A stretch of 64,000 nt of DNA from Ruminococcus gauvreauii (GCF_025151995.1 NZ_CP102290.1:2356001-2420000); one strand, 5' to 3'; positions 33,940-42,940 are shown, counted from the stretch's first letter. Numbers and translations: made by a program. The notes: a model not told the origin generated them from the letters alone.

Positions 33940-34887
33940 TCAGCGGGAATATTTGACCGTATAATTTTTTTCGTTTTCTATAAATTTTTTGGTTTTTTTA
34001 TTTTTTTTCGCATCCACTCCGAAGGTGGGATCCATCATTGTCCACTTTTCACCGTCAAAATGAATGATGTCATCGACCCACCCTGTTTCTGCGAGATAGC
34101 AGCTGATCCAGGCATGGTAGATATCGCCTGCATAGCCGATCTGAAGCTTGGTGGGTATTCCCTGGGTGCGCAGCATACAGGTCATGAGTGCGGCATAATC
34201 AAAACAGATACCGGTCCTGGTCTCCAGCGTTTCATCGATATCCGGCAGATATCCCGACTTTACGTTCCGGGCTTTTTCATCGTCATATGCAATATTATCC
34301 ACTGCAAAATGATAGATACCTGTCACAACATCGAGATCAGTATCGGCGGGCTTTGCAAGTTCGGCGCCCAATGCGACAGCCTTTGTATCTGTATCATAGT
34401 TTACAAACTGGTTGGGATATAAAAACGGGGTGAATTCATCTTTTAATGCCACGTCCAGTTCCTGGGAAAACAGCACGGCATACTTGTCACCGGAAATGTT
34501 TTCGAACACCTGAATACGGTAAGAACCGCTGCCAGCACTCAGGGGAAATGTATCATAGCCCGAGTCCGGCTCGAGGTCATACGTGTAGGTGACGGCATCG
34601 GGTCCTGTGATCTGTGCCTTGATTCTGCTGTCGCCTCCGGAACAGGATATCATGATATAGCCGTCCTCAGGATGTGATGCGTCTATGGTGACACTGTCAT
34701 TTCCGTATACTGCCGTGCCGTCTGCGGACGGGAGCAGCACACGGGGCGTATTGTCCCGGGTCCCTGTTTCTGTTTTGCTCTGTTTGTTATCTGTCCTGGG
34801 CGCAGCAGAGGAAGTCTTACCGCATCCTGCAAGAAGTAACACAAAAAGGAGAAACAGGATAAACCAACATTTATTGATAAGGTTCAA
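33940..34887 (-). CDS. Transglutaminase-fold lipoprotein
   Basis: 315 residues: lipobox LAGC (Cys22), a beta-sandwich-like middle (residues ~55-150) and a transglutaminase-like domain with catalytic triad Cys228 (RTGICFDYAAL), His258 (IYHAW) and Asp286 (MMDPTFG). Could act as a surface protease or cross-linking enzyme. As first gene of the minus-strand pilus-like run it might process or cross-link surface proteins, but the functional link is only positional. Tail is Lys-rich. Confidence 0.82.
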   Translation of the reverse strand: MNLINKCWFILFLLFVLLLAGCGKTSSAAPRTDNKQSKTETGTRDNTPRVLLPSADGTAVYGNDSVTIDASHPEDGYIMISCSGGDSRIKAQITGPDAVTYTYDLEPDSGYDTFPLSAGSGSYRIQVFENISGDKYAVLFSQELDVALKDEFTPFLYPNQFVNYDTDTKAVALGAELAKPADTDLDVVTGIYHFAVDNIAYDDEKARNVKSGYLPDIDETLETRTGICFDYAALMTCMLRTQGIPTKLQIGYAGDIYHAWISCYLAETGWVDDIIHFDGEKWTMMDPTFGVDAKKNKKTKKFIENEKNYTVKYSR

Positions 34888-35011
34888 TGGAAATCCTCCT
34901 GTTAAAGTTACAAGATATTTCTATTATAACACAGTGAGGGACAATAAAAAATACGTTAAAGGTTGTTGTATGATGAATTATCTGATAAAATAATAGTACG
35001 GAGCAATAAGA

Positions 35012-35035
35012 GGGACAACAGGAAAGGGACAACAG
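35012..35035 (+). repeat. Two GGGACAACAG direct repeats before the SARP gene
   Basis: Exact decamers at 35012-35021 and 35026-35035, 14 bp apart, ending one base before the start codon. They may be a binding site for the regulator itself or simply a duplicated ribosome-binding region. Confidence 0.4.
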
Positions 35036-35036
35036 T

Positions 35037-36338
35037 ATGGATGAACGACGGGAACAGGATATTTTCTATATGAATATGCTGGGCGGATTTTCCATGAGGT
35101 ATGGGGGACGGGAAATCTCGTTTGCGCGAAGCGGGAATTCTAAGTTTATTCAGCTTCTTCAGCTTTTGATGATTCATCCGAGGAGACAGATCGCCAAGGC
35201 ACAGATCATTGAAACCCTGTATGGGGATGAACAGATCGAGAATACAAATCTTACGCTGAACAATACGATTTTCCGGCTGCGGAAACAACTGATTAAAGCG
35301 GGGCTTCCGCAGAACCAGTATATTGAAGTGCGGCGCGGTATGTGTATCTGGAATATGGAGGTTCCTGCGTGCGTGGATGTGCGGGAATTTGAAACTCTGG
35401 CAGAGCGCGCGCAGGCGGAAAAAGATGAAGACGAAAGAGCCAGGCTGTATCTGGAGGCATGCGCGGTATACACCGGAGAATTTCTCGGTGCAGGGGAGGA
35501 TTCACCAAAATGGATCAGGCGGGAAGCAAAACGTCTTCGCGATCTGTATTTTATATGTCTGAGAGAATGCCTGCAGTACTTTAAACGGTGTCAGGATTAT
35601 GAACGGATGCTGTTTCTGTCCGAGCGTGCTGCCGGCCTGTATCCGTATGAGGAATGGCAGCTGTGGGTGATCGACAGCCTTCTGGCCGCAAATCGGTACA
35701 AAGAGGCGATGAAGGTGTATCAGGCGGTGACCCGGATGTATTTTACAGATTTGAAAAAACCGCCTTCAGAACAGATGCTGGAGCGTTTTCACACTATGAG
35801 CAGCCAGGTCCAGTTTGCTCAGGGCGCTATGGAAGATGTCCGCCAGGTGGTGCGGGAGACCGAGCGGATCAGAGGACCGTATTACTGCACGTTTCCGGGG
35901 TTTATTGATAACTACCGGTTTTTGGCGCGTGGTTACGAAAGACTTGGCATTGAAGGATATATGATTCTATGCACCCTCACGGATTATCAGGGGTGGCCTC
36001 TGGAAAAAGAGGATACGCTGGAAGAAATGTGCAGGCTGTTTAAGGAGGCTGTATGCTGCTCTCTTCGGAGAGGAGATCTCTATACACGCTACAGTGCCAA
36101 TCAGTTTCTCATTTTACTCCCGGCTGCAGGAAAAGACAACTGCGTGGATATTGTTAACCGTCTGAATACCGCTTATAAAAAAGCGGGGGCCGGCCGGAAT
36201 AAAGTCAATTATTATATGGCATCTCTGAAAGAGATGGAAAGCAGGGGTGCAGAGTCGCTCAATGATTTGAAAACAGGAGGAATGGAAGATGAAGACACGG
36301 GTGGAAGAAACAATAGCGAAGCACAGCAAAGGTTATAA
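35037..36338 (+). CDS. SARP-like regulator (BTAD) with GGDEF-like degenerate tail
   Basis: 433 residues. N-terminal winged helix (about 10-105: MLGGFSMRYGGREISF...FIQLLQLLMIHP...NNTIFRLRKQL) followed by a bacterial transcriptional activator TPR domain (~110-260). The last part (~285-400) looks like a GGDEF fold: an LFKEAVCCSLRRGDLYTRYSANQFLILLPA segment, written here in part, in which the catalytic GGDEF is replaced by SANQF. It would then be a non-catalytic ligand or partner domain; this reading is inference. Two GGGACAACAG repeats sit just before the ATG. Its end overlaps the next gene by 50 bases. Confidence 0.75.
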   Translation: MDERREQDIFYMNMLGGFSMRYGGREISFARSGNSKFIQLLQLLMIHPRRQIAKAQIIETLYGDEQIENTNLTLNNTIFRLRKQLIKAGLPQNQYIEVRRGMCIWNMEVPACVDVREFETLAERAQAEKDEDERARLYLEACAVYTGEFLGAGEDSPKWIRREAKRLRDLYFICLRECLQYFKRCQDYERMLFLSERAAGLYPYEEWQLWVIDSLLAANRYKEAMKVYQAVTRMYFTDLKKPPSEQMLERFHTMSSQVQFAQGAMEDVRQVVRETERIRGPYYCTFPGFIDNYRFLARGYERLGIEGYMILCTLTDYQGWPLEKEDTLEEMCRLFKEAVCCSLRRGDLYTRYSANQFLILLPAAGKDNCVDIVNRLNTAYKKAGAGRNKVNYYMASLKEMESRGAESLNDLKTGGMEDEDTGGRNNSEAQQRL

Positions 36339-36696
36339 CTGTGCGCAGGCGGTTGCCTGTACGTATTGTGATCTTGTGGGCCTGGACGAGGAGACAATGT
36401 TTAAGATTACAGAGGCGCTCGGAGCCGGGATGGGAAATATGGAAGGGACCTGCGGGGCCGTTTCTGCCGCATGCGTTCTCGCCGGGCTGAAGAACAGCAC
36501 CGCCAACCTGGCTGCGCCTGACAGTAAGGCGGATTCCTACAAACTGTCTAAGACGGTGATGGAAAAGTTCAAAGTGAAAAATGGATCTGTTCTGTGTAAA
36601 GAGCTGAAAGGTGTTGCAACCGGAAAAGCTCTCTGCAGCTGTCCGGACTGCATCAAGGATGCAGCTTCACTGGCAGAGCAGATATTATTTGAATAA
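36289..36696 (+). CDS. C_GCAxxG_C_C family redox-like protein
   Basis: 135 residues with the hallmark cysteines: YNCAQAV near residue 17, GTCGAVSAAC in the middle, then CKEL and CSCPDC near the end. Members are small cysteine-rich proteins, often next to redox or metal genes; activity is unknown. Starts inside the upstream regulator gene (50-base overlap) with GGAGGAATGG upstream, implying co-translation with the SARP-like regulator. Confidence 0.85.
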   Translation: MKTRVEETIAKHSKGYNCAQAVACTYCDLVGLDEETMFKITEALGAGMGNMEGTCGAVSAACVLAGLKNSTANLAAPDSKADSYKLSKTVMEKFKVKNGSVLCKELKGVATGKALCSCPDCIKDAASLAEQILFE

Positions 36697-36721
36697 CGAA
36701 TGTTATGTTTTGCATTTGCAG

Positions 36722-36768
36722 AGTCCGATATCCTTCAGGGTCTTAAGCCCCGGGAATCGGACTTTTTT
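36722..36768 (+). terminator. Terminator after the C_GCAxxG_C_C gene
   Basis: AGTCCGAT (36722-36729) pairs with ATCGGACT (36756-36763), an inner GC-rich helix lies between, and T residues follow to 36768. Confidence 0.8.
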
Positions 36769-36843
36769 CATGGAGTCCGTGTTAGCTGGATGATCTTTCC
36801 TGCTATATGGCGGATACGAAAAATAGGAAATATGGAAAAAGTA

Positions 36844-36852
36844 TGGTATAAT
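36844..36852 (+). promoter_or_regulatory. Extended -10 promoter of the pseudokinase gene
   Basis: TGGTATAAT is a perfect extended -10 element 42 bp upstream of the start codon. No clear -35 is present, as is usual for extended -10 promoters. Confidence 0.55.
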
Positions 36853-36893
36853 AAAACAGATTGACAATTGTAAAGCAAAGGAGGATAAAGATA

Positions 36894-38405
36894 ATGGAGA
36901 ATACATTACGGAATCTGGATGAATACCGGAAGAGCCACCCTATGGATGTGCAGGCAGTCATCAAAATGGGTATAGATCTCTGTGAGGAGCTGGAACAGTA
37001 CAGGCAGACGCAGGAACCGCACTGTGATATAAAGACATCGAATATTCTGGTGACGGAGTCCGGAACATTTAAACTGGCGCAGCCGGGAGATTGCGGCCAC
37101 TCTGAGCAGACGGCGGACCTCTATGCGCTGGGGCTTCTGATGTACCGGCTTCTGAATAAAGGCAGAATGCCTTTTATGCCGGAATATCCGCAGAGAGCCA
37201 CGGCACAGGATAAACAGAATGCCATGCAGCGCTGTATGGCAGGAGACCCGTTTCCAGATCCGGTCATGGGAAAAAGTGCGGTCGCGGATGTTCTGCGAAA
37301 AACGTGTCATATCCGTCCGGAGGAGCGCTATCTGACGGCAGGAGAACTGAAGCTGGCGCTGGAAGCGGCGGCAACGGCGGCCGGTATGCCAAAGGAAGAG
37401 GTCCAAGACAGCGCAAAGCGCACAGTGCCGGAAGAAAAGCCTGCAAAGCAGGACAAAAAAGATGTACAGACAGCGGCAAAGGCTCCGGAAAAACCGGACA
37501 GGAAGCAAAAAGAGGTGATCATACAGGAAAAAGATAACGGCAAAAGGGAGAAGAAAACCAGGAAAAAATCCAGGCGGTCTTCCTCAAAGGGAGGATTTAG
37601 CCTGCCGATGCCGCGTACGGGTCTTCTGCAGTTATGGGTAACACTTTCAGCGCTTGCGGCAGCCGTATTTTTTATACTGGTGCGGGCAGGCGTGTTATCG
37701 GGACTGACCGGACTCAAGGGATACATATTCTGCGGGGTACAGATCATTCTCTGTGCACTCTGCTCGAGTACAGACCCGGACAATCCCGGACTGCAGCCTG
37801 CCCTAAAGCGGGGAATCCTGAAGTTTCTGTGGATATTGACAACCCTGGATTCACTGTTTGTTATCCTGTACTCACTGATTTTAAGAAGCCTTCTGGACAA
37901 ATATGGAATTCCGCTGACTTCCTTCTATGTACCCGGGCTGATTTCCATGACGGCGCCTGTCCTTGCGGGGATCATCTATTGGGTTTGGAGCAGATCCAGC
38001 GAGCGGATGGCTTATCATAAGCTCAGGGTCTGTGCGACGCTGACGGCCGCCGCAGGCATCGCTGTGGTCATTTTGGGAATTACTGGGTTTAATAAAAGCT
38101 TTTCGATGGTTGAACTTTATCCGTACTGGCTGGGTGCGCTGCAGCTGGTTCTGGCTTTACTGTGCATCGCGAACGCGAATGGCAGGCCGGTGATCAAAAC
38201 GTTGTTTGCCCTGACTTTTGTGCTGGATATTGTGCTCCTCTTTATACCTGTCATCCAGGAAAAGTTTTCTTCCTTTGGACTGCCCGAATGGGTTCTCGGC
38301 AAAGCTTTCTGTGTGCTGACATTTCTGATTCCTCTGATTGCCTGGATTTTGTTGTTCCGGCCGCGCAGGGAATCTGAGGTTGAACAGAAGATTCGTAAGC
38401 TTTAG
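36894..38405 (+). CDS. Kinase-like protein without N-lobe, fused to a multi-pass membrane domain
   Basis: 503 residues. Residues ~20-160 match the C-lobe of a Ser/Thr kinase: catalytic loop HCDIKTSN (43-50, with Asp45, Lys47, Asn50) and TADLYALGLLMYRLL (73-87). The glycine loop and VAIK lysine are absent because the protein begins right at the alphaE helix, and DFG is replaced by PGD (64-66), so it is probably a pseudokinase. A Lys-rich linker (~160-240) leads to about eight hydrophobic segments (248-495). The ATG at 36894 follows AGGAGGATAAAG; no N-lobe is found upstream in any frame. Role unknown; perhaps a scaffold or sensor. Confidence 0.75.
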   Translation: MENTLRNLDEYRKSHPMDVQAVIKMGIDLCEELEQYRQTQEPHCDIKTSNILVTESGTFKLAQPGDCGHSEQTADLYALGLLMYRLLNKGRMPFMPEYPQRATAQDKQNAMQRCMAGDPFPDPVMGKSAVADVLRKTCHIRPEERYLTAGELKLALEAAATAAGMPKEEVQDSAKRTVPEEKPAKQDKKDVQTAAKAPEKPDRKQKEVIIQEKDNGKREKKTRKKSRRSSSKGGFSLPMPRTGLLQLWVTLSALAAAVFFILVRAGVLSGLTGLKGYIFCGVQIILCALCSSTDPDNPGLQPALKRGILKFLWILTTLDSLFVILYSLILRSLLDKYGIPLTSFYVPGLISMTAPVLAGIIYWVWSRSSERMAYHKLRVCATLTAAAGIAVVILGITGFNKSFSMVELYPYWLGALQLVLALLCIANANGRPVIKTLFALTFVLDIVLLFIPVIQEKFSSFGLPEWVLGKAFCVLTFLIPLIAWILLFRPRRESEVEQKIRKL

Positions 38406-38583
38406 AACACGGAGCCGGACTATTTGTCGAATCATGGAAATTTAATAAAAATGTAATTGTATCTTTACCCAATGAGGGGTATGATAAGAATCATAATGGG
38501 TAGACACAACAAACCTCTTGAGGGGACAGAGGTTCAGATATAGACGGGAAGTATAGATTAATAGGCGGGAAGATATTATTACA

Positions 38584-39852
38584 ATGGATGAAAGACAAAG
38601 AAGAGAGCGAATAGAGCGCATGAGGCGCGAAAAAGAAAGACAGCTGCGCCGAAGACGGCGTCAGAAAATGCTGATCAAACGCTGCGTGGCTGTTGCGGCC
38701 TGTGTTGCGGTTGTCCTGCTGTGCATCAGTGCGGTGTGGGCGGTCGTCAAGCCGATGGTAAAGAACTCAGATACCTCGGGAAAAACGGACAAGGCTGTTA
38801 TGGAAGTTGAGGCGGGGACCGAAGAAGAGGCGGAAACCGGTGAAACTGGAGGTGATGCAGCTGCCGGCGACGGCAGCGACGGCCAGGCACCTCAGGAGAA
38901 CACAGATCAGACAGGGGCAGATATTCCGGCAGTAAAGACCGGGATGGCTGCTGATACAGTGACAAATTATGCTGTACCCGGCTGGCAGGTTGATGATAAC
39001 GGCTGGTGGTATGCCAATGAGGACCGTACATATTATAAGAATGGCTGGTTGGAGATCGACGGTCAGAATTACTATTTTAATGCTGACGGATATATGCAGA
39101 CCGGGTGGGCGGTTATCGGAAACAAGGGCTGCTATTTCAATGAAAACGGCGTATATGAGCCGGATAAAGAGTCCAAGATGATCGCGCTGACGTTCGATGA
39201 CGGGCCGGGGAAATATACGAGTGAACTTCTCGATATTCTGGAGGCAAATGGGGCGAAGGCAACGTTCTTTATGCTGGGAGAGTGTATCGATGAATATGGA
39301 GCCGATACGATTCCGAGGATGAAGGAGCTGGGATGTGAACTTGGAAACCACTCTTTCAGCCATCCAAATCTGAAGAGCCTCGATGAGGCGGGGATCAAAG
39401 ATCAGTTTGATCGGACAGACCAGGCGATCGCACAGTACGCGGGAGGCGATGTGGCGACACTGGCAAGAACGCCGTTCGGTTCTCAGGATGAGACGATCAC
39501 CGGAGCGATCGGTAAGCCCTGTATCTACTGGAGTCTGGATACGCTTGACTGGGAGACAAAAAATGTGGATTCCAATATCGCGGCAGTCCTGGACAACGTG
39601 TCGGACGGTGAGATCGTGCTGATGCATGATATCTGGCCGACGACGGTAGAGTCCTGTAAGACGATCATACCGAAGCTGGTGGAACAGGGATATCAGCTCG
39701 TGACGGTCAGTGAGCTGGCCGCTGCAAAAGGCGTCAGCATGGAAGACGGCGTTACATATTATGATTTTTATCCGGGTAAAGATGCAACCGCTGGCGGAGC
39801 GGACTCGGATGAGGACCAGGAAGTCACAGACGAGAGTGAACCGGCAGCGTAA
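38584..39852 (+). CDS. Membrane-anchored polysaccharide deacetylase with cell-wall-binding repeats
   Basis: 422 residues: an Arg-rich cytosolic N-terminus (1-31), TM (~32-54), acidic linker, two choline-binding-like repeats (GWWYANEDRTYYKNGWLEID, then NYYFNADGYMQTGW) around 140-190, and a NodB domain (~203-385) with TFDDGP and HSFSHPNL metal-binding motifs plus the late MHD motif. Likely removes acetyl groups from peptidoglycan or a cell-wall glycan outside the cell. Preceded by 178 bp without a gene, where a weak ACCCA...TGGGT inverted repeat (about 38468-38504) is all I see. Confidence 0.88.
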   Translation: MDERQRRERIERMRREKERQLRRRRRQKMLIKRCVAVAACVAVVLLCISAVWAVVKPMVKNSDTSGKTDKAVMEVEAGTEEEAETGETGGDAAAGDGSDGQAPQENTDQTGADIPAVKTGMAADTVTNYAVPGWQVDDNGWWYANEDRTYYKNGWLEIDGQNYYFNADGYMQTGWAVIGNKGCYFNENGVYEPDKESKMIALTFDDGPGKYTSELLDILEANGAKATFFMLGECIDEYGADTIPRMKELGCELGNHSFSHPNLKSLDEAGIKDQFDRTDQAIAQYAGGDVATLARTPFGSQDETITGAIGKPCIYWSLDTLDWETKNVDSNIAAVLDNVSDGEIVLMHDIWPTTVESCKTIIPKLVEQGYQLVTVSELAAAKGVSMEDGVTYYDFYPGKDATAGGADSDEDQEVTDESEPAA

Positions 39853-39855
39853 AAT

Positions 39856-39898
39856 AACCCCATGTTTCTGATGAATGAATCAGAGACATGGGGTTTTT
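39856..39898. terminator. Bidirectional terminator between deacetylase and typA
   Basis: A 17-bp stem with one mismatch (39856-39872 with 39879-39895) followed by T residues on plus and preceded by A residues, serving both convergent genes. Confidence 0.85.
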
Positions 39899-39912
39899 GC
39901 TGTGCTATGTTT

Positions 39913-41736
39913 TTACTTGGAAGCACGTTTACGCAGCCTTGCGTCCAGTATTTTTTTTCGGATGCGCAGGCTGTCCGGGGTGACTTCCAACAGCTCATCC
40001 TTATCGATGAATTCCAGTGCCTGCTCGAGACTCAATACACGCGGCGGAGTCAGCTTCAGCGCCTCATCGGCAGAAGAGGATCTCGTATTGGTGAGATGTT
40101 TTGTCTTACACACGTTGAGTTCGATATCTTCAGCCTTGCCATTCTGGCCGATGACCATTCCGGCGTATACCTTCTCGCCGGGACCGATGAAGAGTGTTCC
40201 GCGGTCCTGGGCTGAGAACAGTCCGTAAGTTACAGATTCACCCGATTCAAATGCGATCAGAGATCCCTGTTTTCGGTACTGGATGTCCCCTTTGTACGGA
40301 CCGTATTCGTCGAAGACGGTATTCATGATACCATTTCCCTTGGTAGCCGTCATGAATTCCCCGCGGTAACCGATCAGACCGCGGGCGGGGATTGAGAATT
40401 CCAGCCGTGTAGATCCGTCACTGGCGAGACTCATACCCTGAAGCTCGCCTTTTCGTTCGCTCAGTTTCTGGATGACTGAACCGGAAAATTCCTCCGGAAC
40501 GTCGATAAAGGCGATCTCCATAGGCTCCAGGAGCTGGCCGCGATCATTCTCCTTGTACAGTACTTCAGCTTTGCTGACGGCAAATTCGTAACCCTCACGG
40601 CGCATGTTTTCAATCAGCACAGACAGATGCAGCTCACCGCGGCCGGAGACTTTGAAACAGTCCGGTGATTCCGTATCTTCCACGCGAAGGCTCACGTCGG
40701 TGTTCAGCTCGCGCATCAGACGTTCGCGGATATGCCGGGAAGTGATAAATTTTCCTTCCTGTCCGGCAAGGGGACTGTCGTTGACCATAAACTGCATGGC
40801 GATCGTCGGTTCTGAAATCTTCTGGAACGGGATCGGCTGCGGATTTTCCGGATCACACAGGGTGTCTCCGATGTGAATATCTGAAATACCGGATATGGCG
40901 ACGATGGATCCGATGCCGGCTTCTTTTACCTCTATTTTATTGAGTCCGTCAAACTCATACAGCTTACTGATCTTTACTTTCTTCTTTTTGGTGAGATCGT
41001 GGTCATTGACCAGCATGACATCCTGATTGACGGAGATACTTCCGTTATCAACTTTACCGACGCCGATACGTCCCACATATTCATTGTAGTCGATCGTACT
41101 GATCAAAAGCTGAGTTCCGGCGTCCGGATCGCCCTCCGGCGCGGGGATATGTGTGAGTATGGTGTCAAACAGGGGCTGCATATCCTGTGGCGTGTCATTC
41201 AGATCCCGCAGCGCATATCCTGATTTGGCAGAGGCAAACAAGAATGGGCAGTCCAGCTGCCTGTCGGAAGCTTCAAGGTCCATCAGCAGTTCCAGCACCT
41301 CATCCACCACCTCGTGGGGGCGGGCTTCAGGACGGTCGATCTTATTTACACATACGATCACATCCAGGTCCAGTTCCAGTGCCTTGCGAAGTACAAATTT
41401 TGTCTGCGGCATTGCACCTTCGAATGCGTCGACGACAAGGATAACGCCGTTTACCATTTTCAGGACTCGCTCTACCTCTCCTCCGAAATCCGCATGTCCG
41501 GGGGTGTCGATAATATTGATTTTAACATCTTTATATGAAACAGCTGTATTCTTGGAAAGAATCGTGATACCGCGCTCGCGCTCGATATCGTTAGAGTCCA
41601 TGACACGTTCCTGAACCTCCTGATTTTCACGGAATACGCCGCTTTGCTTTAACAATTCATCTACCAGTGTCGTCTTGCCATGGTCTACGTGGGCGATAAT
41701 GGCGACATTTCTTACATCTTCTCTCTTGATTTTCAT
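39913..41736 (-). CDS. typA: TypA/BipA ribosome-associated GTPase
   Basis: Translational GTPase related to EF-G, acting on the ribosome under stress. G1 AHVDHGKTT (15-23), G2 GITI, G3 DTPGHADF, G4 NKID, then the EF-Tu-like beta barrel and EF-G domain V-like parts, with the TypA C-terminal region ending RKRASK. The 607 residues fit the family. Monocistronic, with its own promoter region at 41737-41945 (209 bp, no gene). Confidence 0.96.
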   Translation of the reverse strand: MKIKREDVRNVAIIAHVDHGKTTLVDELLKQSGVFRENQEVQERVMDSNDIERERGITILSKNTAVSYKDVKINIIDTPGHADFGGEVERVLKMVNGVILVVDAFEGAMPQTKFVLRKALELDLDVIVCVNKIDRPEARPHEVVDEVLELLMDLEASDRQLDCPFLFASAKSGYALRDLNDTPQDMQPLFDTILTHIPAPEGDPDAGTQLLISTIDYNEYVGRIGVGKVDNGSISVNQDVMLVNDHDLTKKKKVKISKLYEFDGLNKIEVKEAGIGSIVAISGISDIHIGDTLCDPENPQPIPFQKISEPTIAMQFMVNDSPLAGQEGKFITSRHIRERLMRELNTDVSLRVEDTESPDCFKVSGRGELHLSVLIENMRREGYEFAVSKAEVLYKENDRGQLLEPMEIAFIDVPEEFSGSVIQKLSERKGELQGMSLASDGSTRLEFSIPARGLIGYRGEFMTATKGNGIMNTVFDEYGPYKGDIQYRKQGSLIAFESGESVTYGLFSAQDRGTLFIGPGEKVYAGMVIGQNGKAEDIELNVCKTKHLTNTRSSSADEALKLTPPRVLSLEQALEFIDKDELLEVTPDSLRIRKKILDARLRKRASK

Positions 41737-41945
41737 GGTATTTCCTTCCTGAATTTATATATTTTCTGTGGGTTTTGGCCTAAACCCGCGAAATTACGTG
41801 GATTTCCTGACTATACAAGTCTACCACATTTTGTTCGGAATACAAGTAATTATGAAAAAAATTATTTTTTGGTTCTAATACGGAAAAAAATGGAATAGAT
41901 ATGATATAGACAAAATACAACGAAGAGGAAGGGGTACTATCATTC

Positions 41946-42572
41946 ATGGCAGATAAGATTATTGAAAACAATCAGGTAGCAATTATGGGGAGGATCGCAT
42001 CACAGTTTACGTTCAGCCACCAGGTGTTCGGCGAGGGCTTTTATCTGGTCGACGTGCTGGTCAGACGGTTAAGCGATTCGGAGGACCGGATTCCAGTCAT
42101 GGTTTCCGAACGGCTCATCGATGTCACACAGGATTATGAGGGAGAGTATATCCAGGTGGCAGGGCAGTTCAGATCCTACAACCGGCACGAGGAGAAAAAG
42201 AACCGGCTGGTGCTTTCTGTCTTTGCCAGAGAAATCAGTTTTGTTGACGAAGAAGATGAATCGATGAAATCGAATCAGATCTTCCTGGACGGTTACATAT
42301 GTAAACCGCCGGTTTACCGAAAAACACCACTGGGCCGCGAAATCGCAGACTTGCTGATCGCGGTAAACCGTCCATATGGAAAATCGGATTACATTCCCTG
42401 CATATGCTGGGGGAGAAACGCCAGATACGCATCCGCATTTCAGGTAGGAGGACACGTTCTCATCTGGGGAAGGATTCAAAGCAGAGAATACATGAAGAAG
42501 ATCAGCGAGGACGAGACAGAGCGCAGGATCGCGTATGAAGTGTCTGTGAGTAAACTGGAGTACGTGGATTGA
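41946..42572 (+). CDS. SSB-like protein with two OB folds
   Basis: 208 residues with two OB-fold halves of similar order: IIENNQVAIMGRIASQF...FYLVDVLVRRL...IPVMV...EGEYIQVAGQFRSY, and NQIFLDGYICKPPVYRKTPLGREIADLLIAVNRP...YIPCICWG...GGHVLIWGRIQSREY. The second half is like the primary SSB fold. No acidic C-terminal tail (DDDLPF-type) is present, so it is a paralogue rather than the housekeeping Ssb. The lysine-riboswitch promoter overlaps its stop codon. Confidence 0.8.
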   Translation: MADKIIENNQVAIMGRIASQFTFSHQVFGEGFYLVDVLVRRLSDSEDRIPVMVSERLIDVTQDYEGEYIQVAGQFRSYNRHEEKKNRLVLSVFAREISFVDEEDESMKSNQIFLDGYICKPPVYRKTPLGREIADLLIAVNRPYGKSDYIPCICWGRNARYASAFQVGGHVLIWGRIQSREYMKKISEDETERRIAYEVSVSKLEYVD

Positions 42573-42597
42573 CAAAAAAAATGAATAATGATATAGT
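42569..42597 (+). promoter_or_regulatory. Promoter of the dapAB transcript
   Basis: -35 TTGACA (42569-42574), 17 bp, -10 TATAGT (42592-42597). The -35 box includes the stop codon of the upstream SSB-like gene. Confidence 0.65.
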
Positions 42598-42611
42598 TAG
42601 AACAATCAAAT

Positions 42612-42785
42612 AATTTTGATAGAGGTCGCATTCTTAATCAGTAGCTTGTTGGATGTTTCGGAGACAGTGGAAGATAAGCAAAAGGGAAGAGTGCCGAAAG
42701 GATAGGATACCGGGATTTTATCCTTGGGCATATGGTGAATAACCATATGACTGTCATCATTTCTGATGGAGTGCTATCTGAAGTT
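42612..42785 (+). ncRNA. Lysine riboswitch (L-box)
   Basis: All landmark blocks of the L-box are visible in order: GATAGAGGTCGC (42618-42629), ATCAGTAG, a GCCGAAAGGATA segment, GGCATATGGTGAATAACC and ATGACTGTCATCA, with the P1 closing strand GCTATCT (42773-42779). It binds lysine and, with the terminator at 42808-42841, controls dapA-dapB, the lysine/diaminopimelate branch. It fills most of the 368-bp region without a gene. Confidence 0.93.
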
Positions 42786-42807
42786 CATGGACTATATGTA
42801 TTCTTTG

Positions 42808-42841
42808 GAGGCGGCCTGACGAAGGGATCGCCTCTTTCTTT
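42808..42841 (+). terminator. Expression-platform terminator of the lysine riboswitch
   Basis: GAGGCG (42808-42813) pairs with CGCCTC (42829-42834), followed by TTTCTTT, forming the regulatory terminator about 100 bp before dapA. Confidence 0.8.
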
Positions 42842-42940
42842 GAAATTATATGAAATTTTGATGGAAATTCTTATAATTTTAAAACCGCTCCGCGGGATCG
42901 CGCAGCAACCTGTTTTAACTCACAATAAGGAGGAATAAAA

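Noticed and set aside
38406..38583. Structured RNA upstream of the deacetylase
   Set aside because: Only short, imperfect pairings are visible; no known class and no terminator-like end.
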